DNA of 64,000 nucleotides from Zeus faber (lineage: Eukaryota > Chordata > Actinopteri > Zeiformes > Zeidae), in the NCBI GenBank assembly GCA_960531495.1, contig OY482850.1, positions 8,975,053 through 9,039,052 on the forward strand, in the 5' to 3' direction. Positions within the stretch are counted from its first letter, which is position 1. Each line of letters starts with the position of its first letter. The notes under the pieces were generated by a model that ran no database searches, was not told the origin of the DNA, and saw nothing but the letters and a program-made list of their open reading frames with translations. The translations under genes and the position numbers were made by a program. Below are positions 48,996 through 62,100 of this stretch, one piece after another.

Positions 48996-49788
48996 TAAAG
49001 ATGGGCGGGCAGGCATCCATCCATAAAACAGGGGTGACCCATCAACTCGTCGCTATCCCGGCACCGTCCAGAACATGTTGACAGATTTATTGGATGCAAT
49101 AATCGCAGTTTATATCACCAGTGTTGCGCTGCACGGACTGAGGCCTGTAATTTGCCCTCACACCTGGAGTGCATTTCGACCATCACACATCTAAGAGCAT
49201 CCAGGGAAAGAGAAATATCTCTGACTTGCAACAGAGGCTGAATCTTGCCAACTATCGTTTATTTGTCCTCCAAGTGAAATAAGAGGTACATAGAGGCAGG
49301 GACCTTTCTTCGCCACTATAGACGGGAGAGAAATAGCTTTGCCCATCAGGATAAATGGCCCGTTCCTTACTTCATGATGCAACAGAGCAGACCCATTGCT
49401 CTTGTCAGATTTCACCACGGAATGAGCCGGATTTCAGTGGTTGGCTCCCAGAATACCTGCACCGTACTATACTGTCTCTGTTCTCTGAGTAGAAGTGCAG
49501 CAGTCTGGCGGGCCGCCTATTAAGTTGATAATCAGCATTCAGATCACACCCCGCCAAGTCCATTCCCCGACAACACAAAGGAATTTTCTGCGAGGCTATA
49601 GGCAGCAGACAGGGCTGCGCGCTGAGCTTAAGCACACTGCGCTGCCCCCTCGCTCCAGACCCAGCGTCTCTGTGTTTGCTTAACTGCTGTGCCATGGAAT
49701 GGAACGAACCTCCTCAGAGCTATACCTATTTCCCCTCACAGATAGAAAAAGCGCTGATAGATTTTGCAATAAAATAATCTTTTTTACT

Positions 49789-49792
49789 GTGT

Positions 49793-49823
<31 letters not shown>

Positions 49824-49824
49824 G
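49789..49824 (+). repeat. (GT)n followed by an 18-base G-run
   Basis: A short GT repeat (49789-49806) joins 18 consecutive G. Confidence 0.95.
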
Positions 49825-52800
49825 TTGGGGTGCTTTGATACAATTACGAAATCCTACGCCAGCTTTCCTTAAATGTATTTTTTCCATCCCATGAACGACG
49901 TTTGGATTATAACCTAAAAAAAAAAAAAGACAAAATAGTATCCAGTCGGAGTAACGGGATGAAAAGTCCAATCCCCCACGTCCCGTGTGGTTATCCCAGT
50001 CGTCCATCACTGGGCCATCATCATTCATCCTAACTGGCTCGCTTTTCATTAATTACTGTGATGGAGGGAGGCCTCACATGTCCATTTCAAGGAATAATGG
50101 CCTATCATCCTCCACTTTATTCGCTGGTGTCTGAGGAAGACAAATCTATAAATGGGGGAAAAAAACAGACTGGGATTGGTTTGTGGGATAATAGTATATC
50201 TTATTACTAGTAATAGCCCAGTCCAGAAATAGCCGTTACATTCTGTCCCGGTGTCCTTGGTTAAATGGCAGGATATGGATGTTACAGCAAATTGCTGTCT
50301 AAGGTCCCATTATTTTATTTATTTTTTAAATATATCAGCAGAGGGTATGCAGATTCCAACTTCCAACAAAAATCATGCTTGTGAGGCCGTTTAATCTCAC
50401 TAAGGGATTTTATTATAGGCTTACTAATCATACATGTCAAACGTAAAAGAAGAGCCATTCATTGTGCACAATGGGGATTTTACGGTGGCCTTAGTGGTAT
50501 ATCAGCAACAATAAGCTACACCACACCGGCTCTCACTATTTATCATGGCAAGCCTGTTGGCCGACTGACCGACTGGCTGATTTCATTTTATCCCCTTCTC
50601 TTCCTTCCAACTGTTCTTGACTCAGAAATCACAGTCTTTAATAACCACTGCTGTAATGAGCCATCTGTCGGTCAAAATTAATTTTGGAAAGGCTTTGGGC
50701 AGATTTCGCAGAACTGATGAGTTCAGATAATTATTTTGCTTGTTTTTGGGGGGGTTGAACCTAACGTCCAAAGTGTCTCCTGGGCTACTGGCTGGACCTT
50801 TCATTAATGTTAATGCAGTCTAAAAATCCATGTCCATCAATTCCCCAATCGACACCTCGAGGCGTGTCCGATAGCTTTTGTATGGCTTTGAAATCGTTTT
50901 CATTTTTATTTATTGGTTTTCTAATACAGCCTTCCATTGAAGAATGTTAATTTATTATTAGTTCAGTCAATGCTGTTCCACAAAATTAATATCTGAGGTT
51001 ATGTGCAACTGAAAGAGGTCCAGAGGTTATTTTTTCCGAAAATAGCTGTTCCAATTATAAGTAAAACTTTGCCAGACCTTGACAATCTGTTTCAGTAGAG
51101 TGGAATACAAATGTCCTTCTTAATATAATGGCACAAGCAATTCTATTAGATTTGTTCCTTTTTCCCCTTCATCAAACAGAATCTGATATGCAGCTGCTTG
51201 GCTAAAATGACATATTTTATTGTTAGTTATTAGCTGGCAAATTACTTGCAAACTCCCAAATATTGTTTAAGGTCATAAATCCAGAAATCATATGAGAAAT
51301 CATTCCATATTACAAAGTCCTGGTTGTTAAAGAGGGCTGGAAAAAAGTGTTAATCTAAATGAAATAAAATATCCTTAAAATTGATGATATACTGTAAATT
51401 CCCATAATGGCCTTTTAACTGAGTATTGCAATTACTACTAGTACAGTTTAACCAGGTAAGGTGAAACTCCCTGTTCATATTTTTGTTCTCTAAAATACCA
51501 CTTGGGTCCATGAATATTAATATGTTTTTGCTATTTTGAGCAGATTACAAAAGTTTCAAATTTAATTTAGAATGGGAATCTATGCAAAGTTGTACTTTTT
51601 TAAAATTATTATTATTTATTTTTTTGCGAATTCAAAATCTGTTATATTGGGCCAAGAATGGGATGGTCAGAAATTCCCACTCAACCTGCAGGAGATGTAT
51701 TCTTTCTTTTATACATTTTTCAACAATAGCACCCTAGACATACGCTGTTGCCGGCAGACTACAGTAGCTTGCCTATGGAAAGGAATCTTAGACGAAGCAA
51801 CATGCCAGAAACACTAAGTGCACACCCCTAAATCCTCTGTAAACAATCTAAAAATATATATCTGGGCTTCGCTTCGTGTATTACAGCTGAGATGGCACAT
51901 ACTTGGCAGGCCAACAGTTGCATCCCCCAAAAATCCAAACTGGGATGCAATGTTTTTTGCAAAAATAGATCTTGTTCTAATAAAATCTGGAGTCTGCTCG
52001 GGAGGCATGGTCTTACCTAGGCCTGTTTACTTAAGCTTTTTCCAACATATTGGGCCGCACAAGGCGCATGTCATTCTTGAACTATTGATTGGGCTTTGCT
52101 TATGTGTAATCCATTCGAGGAACGCCGCCCAGTATGTGTAATCTCCAGAGAGAATGATTTGTCGATATGTGTGTCCAGTTCCTCCAGGCCTTGGGCGCTT
52201 TATATTTTAGATCCAATTTCTGGCAACACAGGTGAAATTGTTTTTTATTTTTTTTTACCCTCATCTCAAATTCATGAGCTTTATAGGGAAAATCCTGATT
52301 ATATGTCACTGGTTTTCACTCTCCTTTGTAATAGCCCGTCTCGTCTCCTGTGTCCTATCTGGGCCCTTGTCCTCCACGGTTCCTAAGAAGAGAGAGAATA
52401 AACCAACCAATCGTCTGTTTCACATTTCATTTAATGTGGAAGGCAGCAGTCAGTGAAACGGGCTATTTCTTTCAGCCCTGCTGAGGCAGTCACATTATAA
52501 AATGAGCCGTGATGTGACATGTAGGGCGAGGAGCCATCACGTGATAATTACTTTCCTTTTCCACGAGTTGCAGATATTTGATTTTTTTTTTTTTGTTTTT
52601 TAACCTGATGACAGAATTGTGTTCTTGAGTAAAAGAAGCACAATCAGTTGATTAGGTAGTGCTTGACGTCAGTTCTATTCTAAAAGCAGCAAGTTCTCTT
52701 CATTTATGTCTGAGTTGCCTGAGTTGACTGTTAAAGCTCCTATAGAGTTACTAGAAAAACAAATTATTTTATGGAAAAAAGATTTAGCTCAAAAAACAAT

Positions 52801-53395
52801 ACCAACCGTAACTTAATTCGTCCACATTTACTTTTAAACCCAAGTACTAAGCGTTGCACTGCAGTAGCTGTACTACTGTATATTCAGGGTGTTGCTTTTC
52901 CTTTTCTCATGTAGCACTGGCACAAAAATGATCCTTGGTGTGAGGATTTGGAACGTGTAAGCACAGTTAGTCATGCCTTTGATATGGACACCAGACTATG
53001 TGCTGCCTTTGTTTTCTATGCGGGAAAATAGTACACCTCTGTTTTTGTGAATTACTGTCTAAAAATATTGAGGTTGATGATACCATTGTTCTGCGTTTAG
53101 CCGTATGCGGAATAACCGTTCGAGTCAGGGATAAAATCCAGGGAGGGTATGAAACAATGAATGTGATGAGACAGTAGAAGAGTTCTTTTGGGGCTTTTCT
53201 TCTTTTGCTGCCGGCCTCATGATCCCGTCGTCTCTCTGGGAGCCGGCATACGGCCGTGCGGTCTGGGAGGAATTTGCTCCCGGCTGGAAAAGGTTTGCAG
53301 TGCACAGAGAGGTCCACCCTGTCGCCAGTTCAGCAGAAAGATGGGGGCCTGGCAAGCCGCAGAAACCCAATATGCCCCTCAGACTGGCTCTTTTA
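49825..53395. other. Intron 1, long low-repeat stretch
   Basis: Between 50200 and 52500 there are almost no microsatellites or transposon ends. The sequence is AT-rich and has many ATTA/TAAT cores, and such repeat-poor stretches in a repeat-rich intron sometimes carry conserved enhancers. No coding exon is seen. A T-run lies at 52582-52593. Confidence 0.4.
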
Positions 53396-53398
53396 GCC

Positions 53399-53650
53399 CA
53401 GTATTTCTGAAATGGGGGTACTCGCGCCCCTAGAGGTACTGCAGGGGGTTCTCCGAAAATTGAGAAAACAAATGTGTTAAAAATTATTGGTTATATACTG
53501 TATAATGTTAAAAAAAAAACAAAAAAAAAACACATACGATGCACATACAGTACATATTATATGTTAATTTTCCAATTTTTTTCTCCTAATGCCAGTGAAG
53601 GGGGTACTCAGCTGAAAAAGGATTTTAGAGGCGCTACACTACTACAGCCC
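53399..53650 (+). mobile_element. hAT-type nonautonomous element (GGGGGTACTCG type), decayed
   Basis: The left end CAGTATTTCTGAAATGGGGG is followed by TACTCGCGCCCCTAGAGGTA, and near the right end comes GTGAAGGGGGTACTCAGCTG followed by an AAAAAGG phrase. This paired GGGGGTAC architecture belongs to a dispersed fish hAT family I recognise. The final right terminus has diverged, and no target-site duplication could be confirmed. Confidence 0.7.
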
Positions 53651-55860
53651 TAGTGGTAGTGGAGCACAGCCTGATGAGCTGAATCTGCCTGGCCAGAAGG
53701 GGAGTACCTGTCAAGAAATAGGAGGATTTGGTCATGATTAGTCAGATTGTCATGCAAATGTGTTGATTTCGCTGTGGGATTTAAATCGATTACTGACTAG
53801 TTTTGGCTGGGGTTAAGACTTTATTATTTCTCTCCCTCTACGTTCGCCACTTTTTCCTTACTCAGAGATTGTCGACCACGGGGCGAGCCAGCCTTTGTGA
53901 CACTGGCTTAAAGAGGTAAACCCTATACGCAGTGACTATAGAAGGCTATGAATGGTATGGGGTTTTGAGTGACTGGGTGACATGGGTGTTTTGTGGCACG
54001 GCGCTTGTGTTTTGTTGCCAGAGATATCTGGTGTGGTTTCAAGGCAATATATACTGTATCTACCCTGACTGGCTCCACCGCAATCTGAGATGGAAAAAAG
54101 AGCACACTTGTCTCCACAATGGTTTCGAGATGTAACTGAACCGTAAAGCCCCTTACGTGAGTGCCGTGCGGTGGAATGAAGATTTCACTCGACAAATGGG
54201 CCAGAGTAAACAAACGGGTACATTCGAGTCATGAAGTGCTCAGCTACCGCCTTAAACCCAGACGGCGTAAGGCAGTAGCCTTCGACGGTCTGACCAGAGA
54301 TGCTAAAGAAACCCAATCATCTGCTTACTGAGAGCCAAGGCATTTCTATTATATCCAAGCTGGTTCTGTTTTCACTCCTTCCAATATCCAGAGGCCAGGT
54401 AGTATTCATTTTTCAATCTAGATCCAACATAAGAAGAGCTATTTCTGCTCACCTCTGTCAGACCAGTATATTTGGTCATTTGTTGGGCTCTTCAATCTCC
54501 ACACCACTGGGCCAAGCTCCCCTAATGCTCTCTGGTATTTAGAACAGGCTTGGGCAAAGCAGAGCTCAGTAGGTCACTGCTGGTATAAACTGTGATAAAA
54601 GCCTTTCAGAGGCTTGGATAAAATGGAAAATGTAGTGTATTAATGCAATAAATGTATACAGTTCAATAAAGGGAAACATTTCTCACCGTGAGTATCCCTC
54701 TTTTGGATTAGTTTAGTTAATATTATTGTGATCATTATTTTTTTCCTTCACACTATACAATTAGTGTTTCTCCTATTGACCACTCTGTCCTGGAACTAAT
54801 TGTGTGTGCTAATTTTGACTGCCATGAGAGCTGATTGCATCCTGGTGCTTGTTATCATATTTGTCATGTTACATCCTTCCAGCTATTTTAATTACGCGTC
54901 CATCCCTCTGTTGCCAAGTACCTCCTCCTATCAAGGAGAGTCTTTTTATCAACCTCACCCCTGACCTAACACTCTCTACCAGAACAAAGCTTGGGTGAGT
55001 TCTGTCACTCTTGTCAGGCGTCTCACAGTAAGGCAGAATGATATCAATGGCTCCAGATAGTGGAAACATGCCTTTCTCCACCTCCTCTGAATACTCGCTG
55101 ACCAGCCTCATGACCTACGACATGAGGCTAATGTGGCTGATTGTGGCTGATGTAGGGCCATTCTGGTGAGTAATGCTCATCCCCAGCAGAATGAGGAGGT
55201 CTAGATCAAGGAGGTCTGTATAGTGTGTGTCCCAAACTCCATGCCCTATAGGACTCATTGTCCACCCCTGGGCTTTGACTTCATATGCCCTCATGCAACT
55301 CTCTCTTCTCTCTAACTCACCAGACAACAGAGCCGCCATGTTGACTCTAAGTGCATAATGTGCCTTTCTGTCCGTGCTGTGAAGTGCTTTTTGCCAACAA
55401 GGCAACGTTGCATTTCCTCCTGCTGTGTGCCTGTATTTCTTTGCGGTCAAGGGTGTGGTGCTTTTGCTTAATCCTTAAGTCTACAGCTGTAAGAACTGTG
55501 GCTGTGGTGGTAAAACGGCCGGGATCTCTAAGCTCACCCTCTGATTTTCTGTGTGTGAATGCCATGTGACCGCACTCTCAGGAGGAAGCTGTAAGCAAGT
55601 TCAAGATTCAGTTCTTAGCAACCAAGATGTTTTGCTTAGCACACACCAGGAAAGAAAAGCTGTGAGTCCTCCTCAGAGAATCGTCAGTCAAAATGTACCA
55701 TAAACTCTGTTCTCAGACCAAACCCCTGTACTGAATATGGCGGGACACTAAAGGGGTCGGTCTGACGTCAAGTGAACTGCCTAAAACATCAGCATTGTAG
55801 CTGGTATTCCTAACAGACTCAAATTTAATTTGTGCATAAATGTTGGTTTCAAAGCTCCCT
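53651..55860. other. End of intron 1, nothing recognised
   Basis: No additional exon found. The last 50 bases hold the branch and pyrimidine signals for exon 2, plus an in-frame ATG at 55840. Confidence 0.5.
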
Positions 55861-55886
55861 CTTAAGGCTTTTTCATCTTATTTCAG

Positions 55887-56463
55887 CCGTGCAATCAAGA
55901 CCAACCAGGACCTGTTGCCAGAGACTCCATGGACCAACATATTCTTCGATGATTTCTGGGGCACCCTGCTCACGCACAGCGGCAGCCACAAGTCTTACCG
56001 ACCCCTCTGCACACTCTCCTTCCGCCTTAACTACGCCCTGGGTGGGTTGGAGCCATGGGGATACCACCTGGTCAATGTGGCCTTCCACGGCGCCGTGACA
56101 GGCCTCTATACCATCCTGGCCCGTCTGCTGCTGGGAGGGGGACCGTGGAGCCTGCTGGCAGGCCTGCTCTTTGCCTCCCACCCTATCCACACAGAGGCGG
56201 TGGCCGGCGTGGTGGGCCGGGCTGACATGGGGGCCGCTCTGTTCTTCTTGCTGTCCCTGCTGTGTTACATCCGCCACTGCAGGCTGCGAGGCCACACAGG
56301 GCCCTGTCGTCTCGCCGCCTGGTTCCTGGGGAGCCTGGGCTGCGCGGCGTGCAGCATGCTGTGGAAGGAGCAGGGAGTGACAGTCCTGGCCGTGTCGGCG
56401 CTCTATGACGTCTGCGTTTTCCACAGGCTGAAGTTGCGGCAGGTCGTCACACTCCTCTACAAG
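55887..56463 (+). CDS. tmtc2: TMTC2, coding exon 2 (residues 28-220)
   Basis: Encodes 192 full codons plus one leading base, starting (S)RAIKTNQDLLPETPWTNIFF. The reading matches vertebrate TMTC2 closely: the lumenal loop with a second Asp-Asp (residues 49-50) and LLTHSGSHKSYRPLCTLSFR (55-74), helices near 87-110, 115-125, 143-157, 171-183 and 192-206, and the family motifs SHPIHTEAV (125-133), GRAD (138-141) and WKEQG (187-191). These make up the first membrane part of the GT-C-like O-mannosyltransferase fold. The acceptor is TTATTTCAG and the donor AAG/GTAAAC, ending in phase 0. The exon is GC-rich against its AT-rich introns. The DUF1736 region and the C-terminal TPR repeats lie outside the window. 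I cannot tell whether this is the a or b copy of a teleost duplicate pair. Confidence 0.95.
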
Positions 56464-57321
56464 GTAAACAGCTTCTTTTTTTCGCACTGTTTTTTGTGCC
56501 GTTGTCACACATGTGTCTGATTTCCTGTGGCCTTTCCACAACTGCCAAGAAACCCCGGCAGAGAGCAAAGAAGAAATTAATATATGTATATGTTATGTCT
56601 TTCTGTGTGTTTTTGTCTGCGTTTTCATGAGGATATAATGAAATAATGAAAACACAAAATGTTTTTGCCAATGTACAACAGCTGTGCAATCCTGAACGGG
56701 CTGTTATTATATTTGATTTCGGTAATATTTTCTATGAAATGCAAGTAAGAGAAATACTAATTGCAGAAGGAAATCAAATGAAATTATGTTTGGCCTCCTA
56801 TCTGGATTAAAAAGCATTTCGAAGAACCAATTATCTACTTCAAAGACAATTATCCACACCATTTTGATAGGGAGTATCTAATTGCTTGCCTATTAAATCG
56901 CTTTAAATTTTGAGATGTTTTGTTCCAATACAAAACCTAATGCAGATGTATATTTTTTACATGTGCTTAGCATTAGTGATGTAAACAACGTAAACAATCC
57001 TGTGTTGCTGTGTCTCCAGCACTGTGGTTCATGTGTTGATGATGTTGTTGGTGGGAAGAAAATAACAGCCAATAAAACCCCTTTTTTAATTTATTTAAGA
57101 ACAGAGCAAACTGAAGATAGCTGAATGGAGTAGCCTTTGTCTTATTTTTCCGCTGTTATGGGAGCACCAGACCTTTAAGTAACCCCTCACCCACTCAACA
57201 GCTCCTTGTCAGAACTGTTCACTGTTTGCTGTCTAGTCAATGTGTCACCCATAACTCTGCGGATGTCGGAGACAAATTTAGCAAGACGTGTTTCGTCAAA
57301 GTGACGAAGGGCCGCTGAGAA

Positions 57322-57370
57322 GCCAATGGGACCAGCCAATTGGACCAGCCAATGGGACCAACCAATGGAC
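57322..57370 (+). repeat. 13-bp tandem array carrying four CCAAT boxes
   Basis: Three full units of GCCAATGGGACCA (the second with one T change) and a partial fourth, ACCAATGGAC. Every unit contains CCAAT, the core site of the NF-Y complex, with 13-bp spacing. It lies in intron 2, about 0.9 kb after exon 2. Confidence 0.9.
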
Positions 57371-59079
57371 GGCGCTTTCTGATAGGGGTTGTCTGAGGCT
57401 TGGAGACGGAAGGCAGCATGTTGCAAAGGGCATGATTGTGGGGAAGGTGAGAGAAAGATTTTCATTTCACTGTTTATCTCAGCTTGGGAAATGAAAGAGA
57501 GGGCCCTTGCTATATTCTACTGCGTCCTCTCTCTGTGATTTAAGCGTCATCTGCGTCCCCTGGAGTACGGCTCATCGATTGACACGGCAGACAGGCCTCC
57601 TTAAAAAGTCTGGCCTGTCAGGCTTGGCTGGTCTGGGAGCAAGCAGGGCCAGGGCGGGTTGGTGGTGAGGAAGTCGATTGTACCTCTTTACTGACAGATT
57701 TGAGACTTTTTTTCGGTTGACAACACGCCAGGCGTTCCCTGCTGATCCAATTGTCTCCTGAATATTTTGGATTGGCAGATTGTTAGATTTGTGGCAGGGA
57801 CCAGAGCCTATAGATTTCTTTCATGGCCTGCCATGGCGGTTAAGTAATGCTTAGGGCAATGCCTAGAGTCTGGCACATCCAACTTAGTTTCCTAGCATCC
57901 AATTTCAAACGAATGGAGTGGAGGTATTCACGCTCATTCATAGGTATTTACACTCTTACACCAACTAAATTCCACTTACGTTTATCCCAAAACCAATTTC
58001 GGCTAAGTACAAAGTAAAGTTTATGTGCAGTAAAAGTTTCACGGTGCATTTTTTTTTTGTTTTTTTTGTAACTTTCCTCCTTCCTCCAACTTCTCTGTCT
58101 ATTGCGGGAAGGTTTACTTTCCATTGCAAGAGACAAAAATGGGCGTGGGCCAGGGATTAAATATTTTGCACCAGCCTTGAAAGTCGTTCTTTATCGAGAG
58201 GGTTTTCAAAATATCAGTCGCTGTTTGCCGTCCTCACTCCTTGACTGTCATTTGACAAACATGTGTATTTTGAGGGGAGACCAAATGAGTGTTTCTTCCC
58301 ACGAAACGCCTTATTTGGAATGTCAACCCTGCCTCTGAGGGATAAGCTTCCATTGTCTTAACATGTGATTTGCCCTTGCCACTGATGACTTAAAAAAATC
58401 ATTGTTGATCATTGTCATCATCTTCTCAGCTTGGCAGGTCCCCTTGCTTCTATTACTGTAATGAAGGGGTGGGAATCAAAATTGTCATACAGTATATCAA
58501 CGGTATTTACCAAATTCCATCAATACTTGAGAATATTGAAAAATCACGTGTTATTTGATGCCACATTCTGAAGAAAAGTGTATCCCCTCAGTGAGGTAGC
58601 GTGACCCCTGTGTGGCCACACCAGAAGCTACACGTCACTGTCGCGAAAGCATTGCATCATTTTGTCGATTCTTCGGTTCACACTGGGTCCGTCTTCATTC
58701 CGTCTCTGACGCGCCACCGAGAGCAGCACTCTCCGGATTTTCTATCACTGAAACTTCAAATTGTAGAAAGTATCAACCTTTAATTGGTTAAAGTGAATCT
58801 TTGCTTTAGTTTTGAACTCTTTGCTTTTCATTTCAATCACATTTCGAGTCTGTTAACTAACGTAGTCGGATGGGTTAATGAAGTTGGCGTAAATTTTTTA
58901 TATACGGAGATACACAGGGAGCTTGATGGGCACTAGGACCCATGAGACTACCTGAGCTGCCCGGCCCAACTAAAATACGGGCAATCCGGACCAACCTATT
59001 CCTGGGCGTGATATTTGTCTTCCTACTGGAATTAGGAGGCACTCCGCCAGACTATATGTAGCATGTTATCCAACTGTGT

Positions 59080-59185
59080 TCTATGTTGCACCGAGGTTCT
59101 TTGGGAAACGTTATCTCATTGCACTGTGTACTGTGTATAGGGCTGAAATGACAATAAACCCTCTTGAATGTTGAATGTTGAATTT
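59080..59185 (+). mobile_element. LINE 3' end with TTGAATG tandem tail
   Basis: GCACTGTGTACTGTGTATAG, a few bases later GAAATGACAATAAACCCTCT, then repeated TTGAATG is the classic 3' end of fish L2/CR1-like LINEs. Related sequence may extend left to about 58905. It is a 5'-truncated copy in the same orientation as the gene. Confidence 0.7.
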
Positions 59186-62100
59186 AATTTTAATGTTTTA
59201 TTTACAACAGTGAGGTTTAATTTGTTGTGCTGAAAAAGTAATCCACGATGAGACAGCACATCAGCCTTTTTTATATATGTGGTTGATGCATACCAGGCTT
59301 GGTAATTAAATATTTTCACAAAATACATTTTCAGTGGACCTCTATGGGAATCTACACTCCAGTTTACACTTCTGCTTGGTGTGACCTACGATATTGACAT
59401 GGCAGAGTATCTGAAGCGTTTTTGTGACGCTGACGTGTTGCTTCTAGTGTGGCGCGAGAGGTCACAGTAACAGCATGTTGCTGTTTGAGAATTTGATGCC
59501 CATTCTTCAGAGGCACTAAAGAGGGCCAAAGTGAGACTTTGTGTTTCATCATTATGTTCTCCACTTGAAAGGACCCAGTTGAATTTAGCGTTGGAATGGG
59601 GAGATCGGCCTGTTTATCTGAATGAGGCTCTCATTACATTGCATCAAAGTTTTCTAGTCAGTGAATATCTCCCATTGTGTCGTTAAAGCTTCTCGGCGTG
59701 GTTTGAAGGATGTTGGAGAGTTAGCGCTGCAAACTGTACAGTAATTCCACATTCACTGAGTAGCTCATAGCTCATTTCAAAATGGCTCCAACTGAAGATC
59801 TTTAATTACCGCTCCAAGTGCTGATATTACAGATATTATGCAGATTTAATGTCTGTGTTTTATAGGTGCTATTAGCATAATAAGTCTGGCAATGGGAAAG
59901 TCTTGTAAGAAATCAAACATATTACAGTTTTGTCTTTTCATACTGTCATTATGAAGAGATTTACTGACAATGTAGTGTGCATTCAATCCAACAAAAAATC
60001 CAACAAAATACATTGTAGTAAACGTCAAAAGATATTACCTTCAGAGTCAATTGATGTGCCAAATTTATATTCTTCCATATACTCTGCTTCTTTTGCCATA
60101 TCGAAGGAGAACACATGCTACTGCAATAGTAATAGTGCATAATATTTTCTGCATATAGTCTGATGAGCTTTATGTAAACCGCTGGGGGCCTGAAAACAGC
60201 ATTTTTAAAATGAAGGTAAGGTCGCTATTTCTAGAAGTAGTAGAGACTAGTAGAGACTTAGAGAAAAGAAATGCTGTGTAGTATGTTGGGTTAGTATTGA
60301 GGCTGAAGTAAAAACTCTTAGCGGACTCTATTCCAGATTAATTTTATTAAGAGACCTGCTCCAACCCTTGGATGGCTTCAGTTGCTACTAGTCCTCTTTA
60401 AAGGTAAAACACAGTTCCCTCGACTAGTCAAAGTATGCTGCATGGAAAGTGTACTTTTATACAAAGGTGTTGTTTGCTACCATCTAGATGTCTACTTTTT
60501 ATAGGTGTTGGTGTTTGCCTTAAGCTGTGAGTTGGCTTATAAGCAGAAACATTTATTTTCCAATATGTTCCTTCCCTGTGAATTACTAACTTGCTTCTAG
60601 GAATCTAAATTTTCTGATGTTCTCACTTTTTTTTTTTACCATTAATGCTTTTACTGATGCCTTTAAAGTGCTTTTTCCTCAAATTGCCTTTGTGCCTAAT
60701 TATATATTGTGAGAAGAAGTTATTATAATATATTAGGCTGCTCCCAAACGAATGCCTGTCATTTATCGCATCCAAATATAACATTGTTGGCCGTAATTTC
60801 TGTTTATGGTATTCCACTCTTTATGTGGAAAAACAAAACCTTGGTTTTATTTTCCAACGGCATGAGTTAATAGGCTCATTTTCATTAAGGTATTCTATAA
60901 TCAGGGTGCAGTTAGTGTACCTCATTGGCTGAAAAGTCGTCTTGGACATGGTCCATGATCTCATGGTGTCTATTTTATAACATCATGTGTTAAATTGTCT
61001 TTCCTGAGGACTTGGCATTTGCAATCTTTTTTCCATTGTTGCCAAACTGAAAATTAAAACTGCTCTGCTTGTTGGCTATAAAAGTAAATGCTTGGATAAC
61101 TGTAACACTGAGCTTCGAATACACATAAGTTCTAGCAATGGGAAGCTTTTTTGGCCCGTTGACTTTTCTCCTGACTAAGGTCTAAACACGTCTGTCTTTT
61201 GATGGTGCGGTTTTCTATTTTGTTTGGCAGAAGTTTCTTTGTTTTTAAGTGTTGCCAGACTTTGCCAACCTTATCCACAAAAATTCAGACAAAGGAAGTA
61301 GATTGGGTGCACTCATGTTCTTGTGTCCTCTTAAACACTGAAGCAAGATCTGAGCCAATGTCTCTGAGGAACTGACACCCCTGTCACGACCAAGACGACA
61401 GGAGAGAAATCAATGGAAACTCAATAGGGATTTACTGTATGATGCTTTGCTGTAAAAAGAGGAGTTATGGCCGTTGGGTGTCACGCCAACAGATGGAAAG
61501 AGCACAACAAGTCCTCAACTCTACATCCATCATCACCTCCTGCTGATAGAATTGTCCTCTTTCTCAATGCGAATGTCGTCTGCAAAAACCTTCTTTCCCA
61601 TTCAACATCCAACTGTCTGCCATTAAATAAAATGACTTCCAAATCCGGGACAAGAACCAGCTGGCCCATAGTGTACTGTATGTCAATCTAACATGCTTAA
61701 TAATCGGTTCACACTTCCATATCCTGTTCGCACTTCTGTTGCTGGTACAAGGTCAGAGCATACAGGGCAGTATTGTAGGATGTGTCTAGCTGGTGATGCG
61801 CAACACCTGGATACTCAGGTGTTGCTGTCGGTGGGACCAGCAAGGCCAGTCCCTGTGTGGAATAGATTAAGGATGGTGGAAAATGTGGACTCCAAATGGG
61901 AGCCCTCCTCCACCTCAGTTACAATCCTTGTGGCAGCCTCTGAGGAATGGGCAAACCAAACCAATAGAAGTGCCTGAGTGTCTTTAGTGTATTATTTTGG
62001 AATGAAAGGCTGTGTTGCAATGAGTTGTAGACCCTGCATAAAAAATGTGGCCTTCTCCCCATTTTCTGCATAATATATAAGATGAGGTCCAGAGAAATGC

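Noticed and set aside
55873..56568. 231-codon open frame antisense to exon 2
   Set aside because: It overlaps a well-identified TMTC2 exon whose strong codon bias and GC content produce an antisense open frame; the translation resembles no known protein.
57322..57370. CCAAT array as a CRISPR-like repeat-spacer array
   Set aside because: Units are directly adjacent with no spacers, and the genome is vertebrate.
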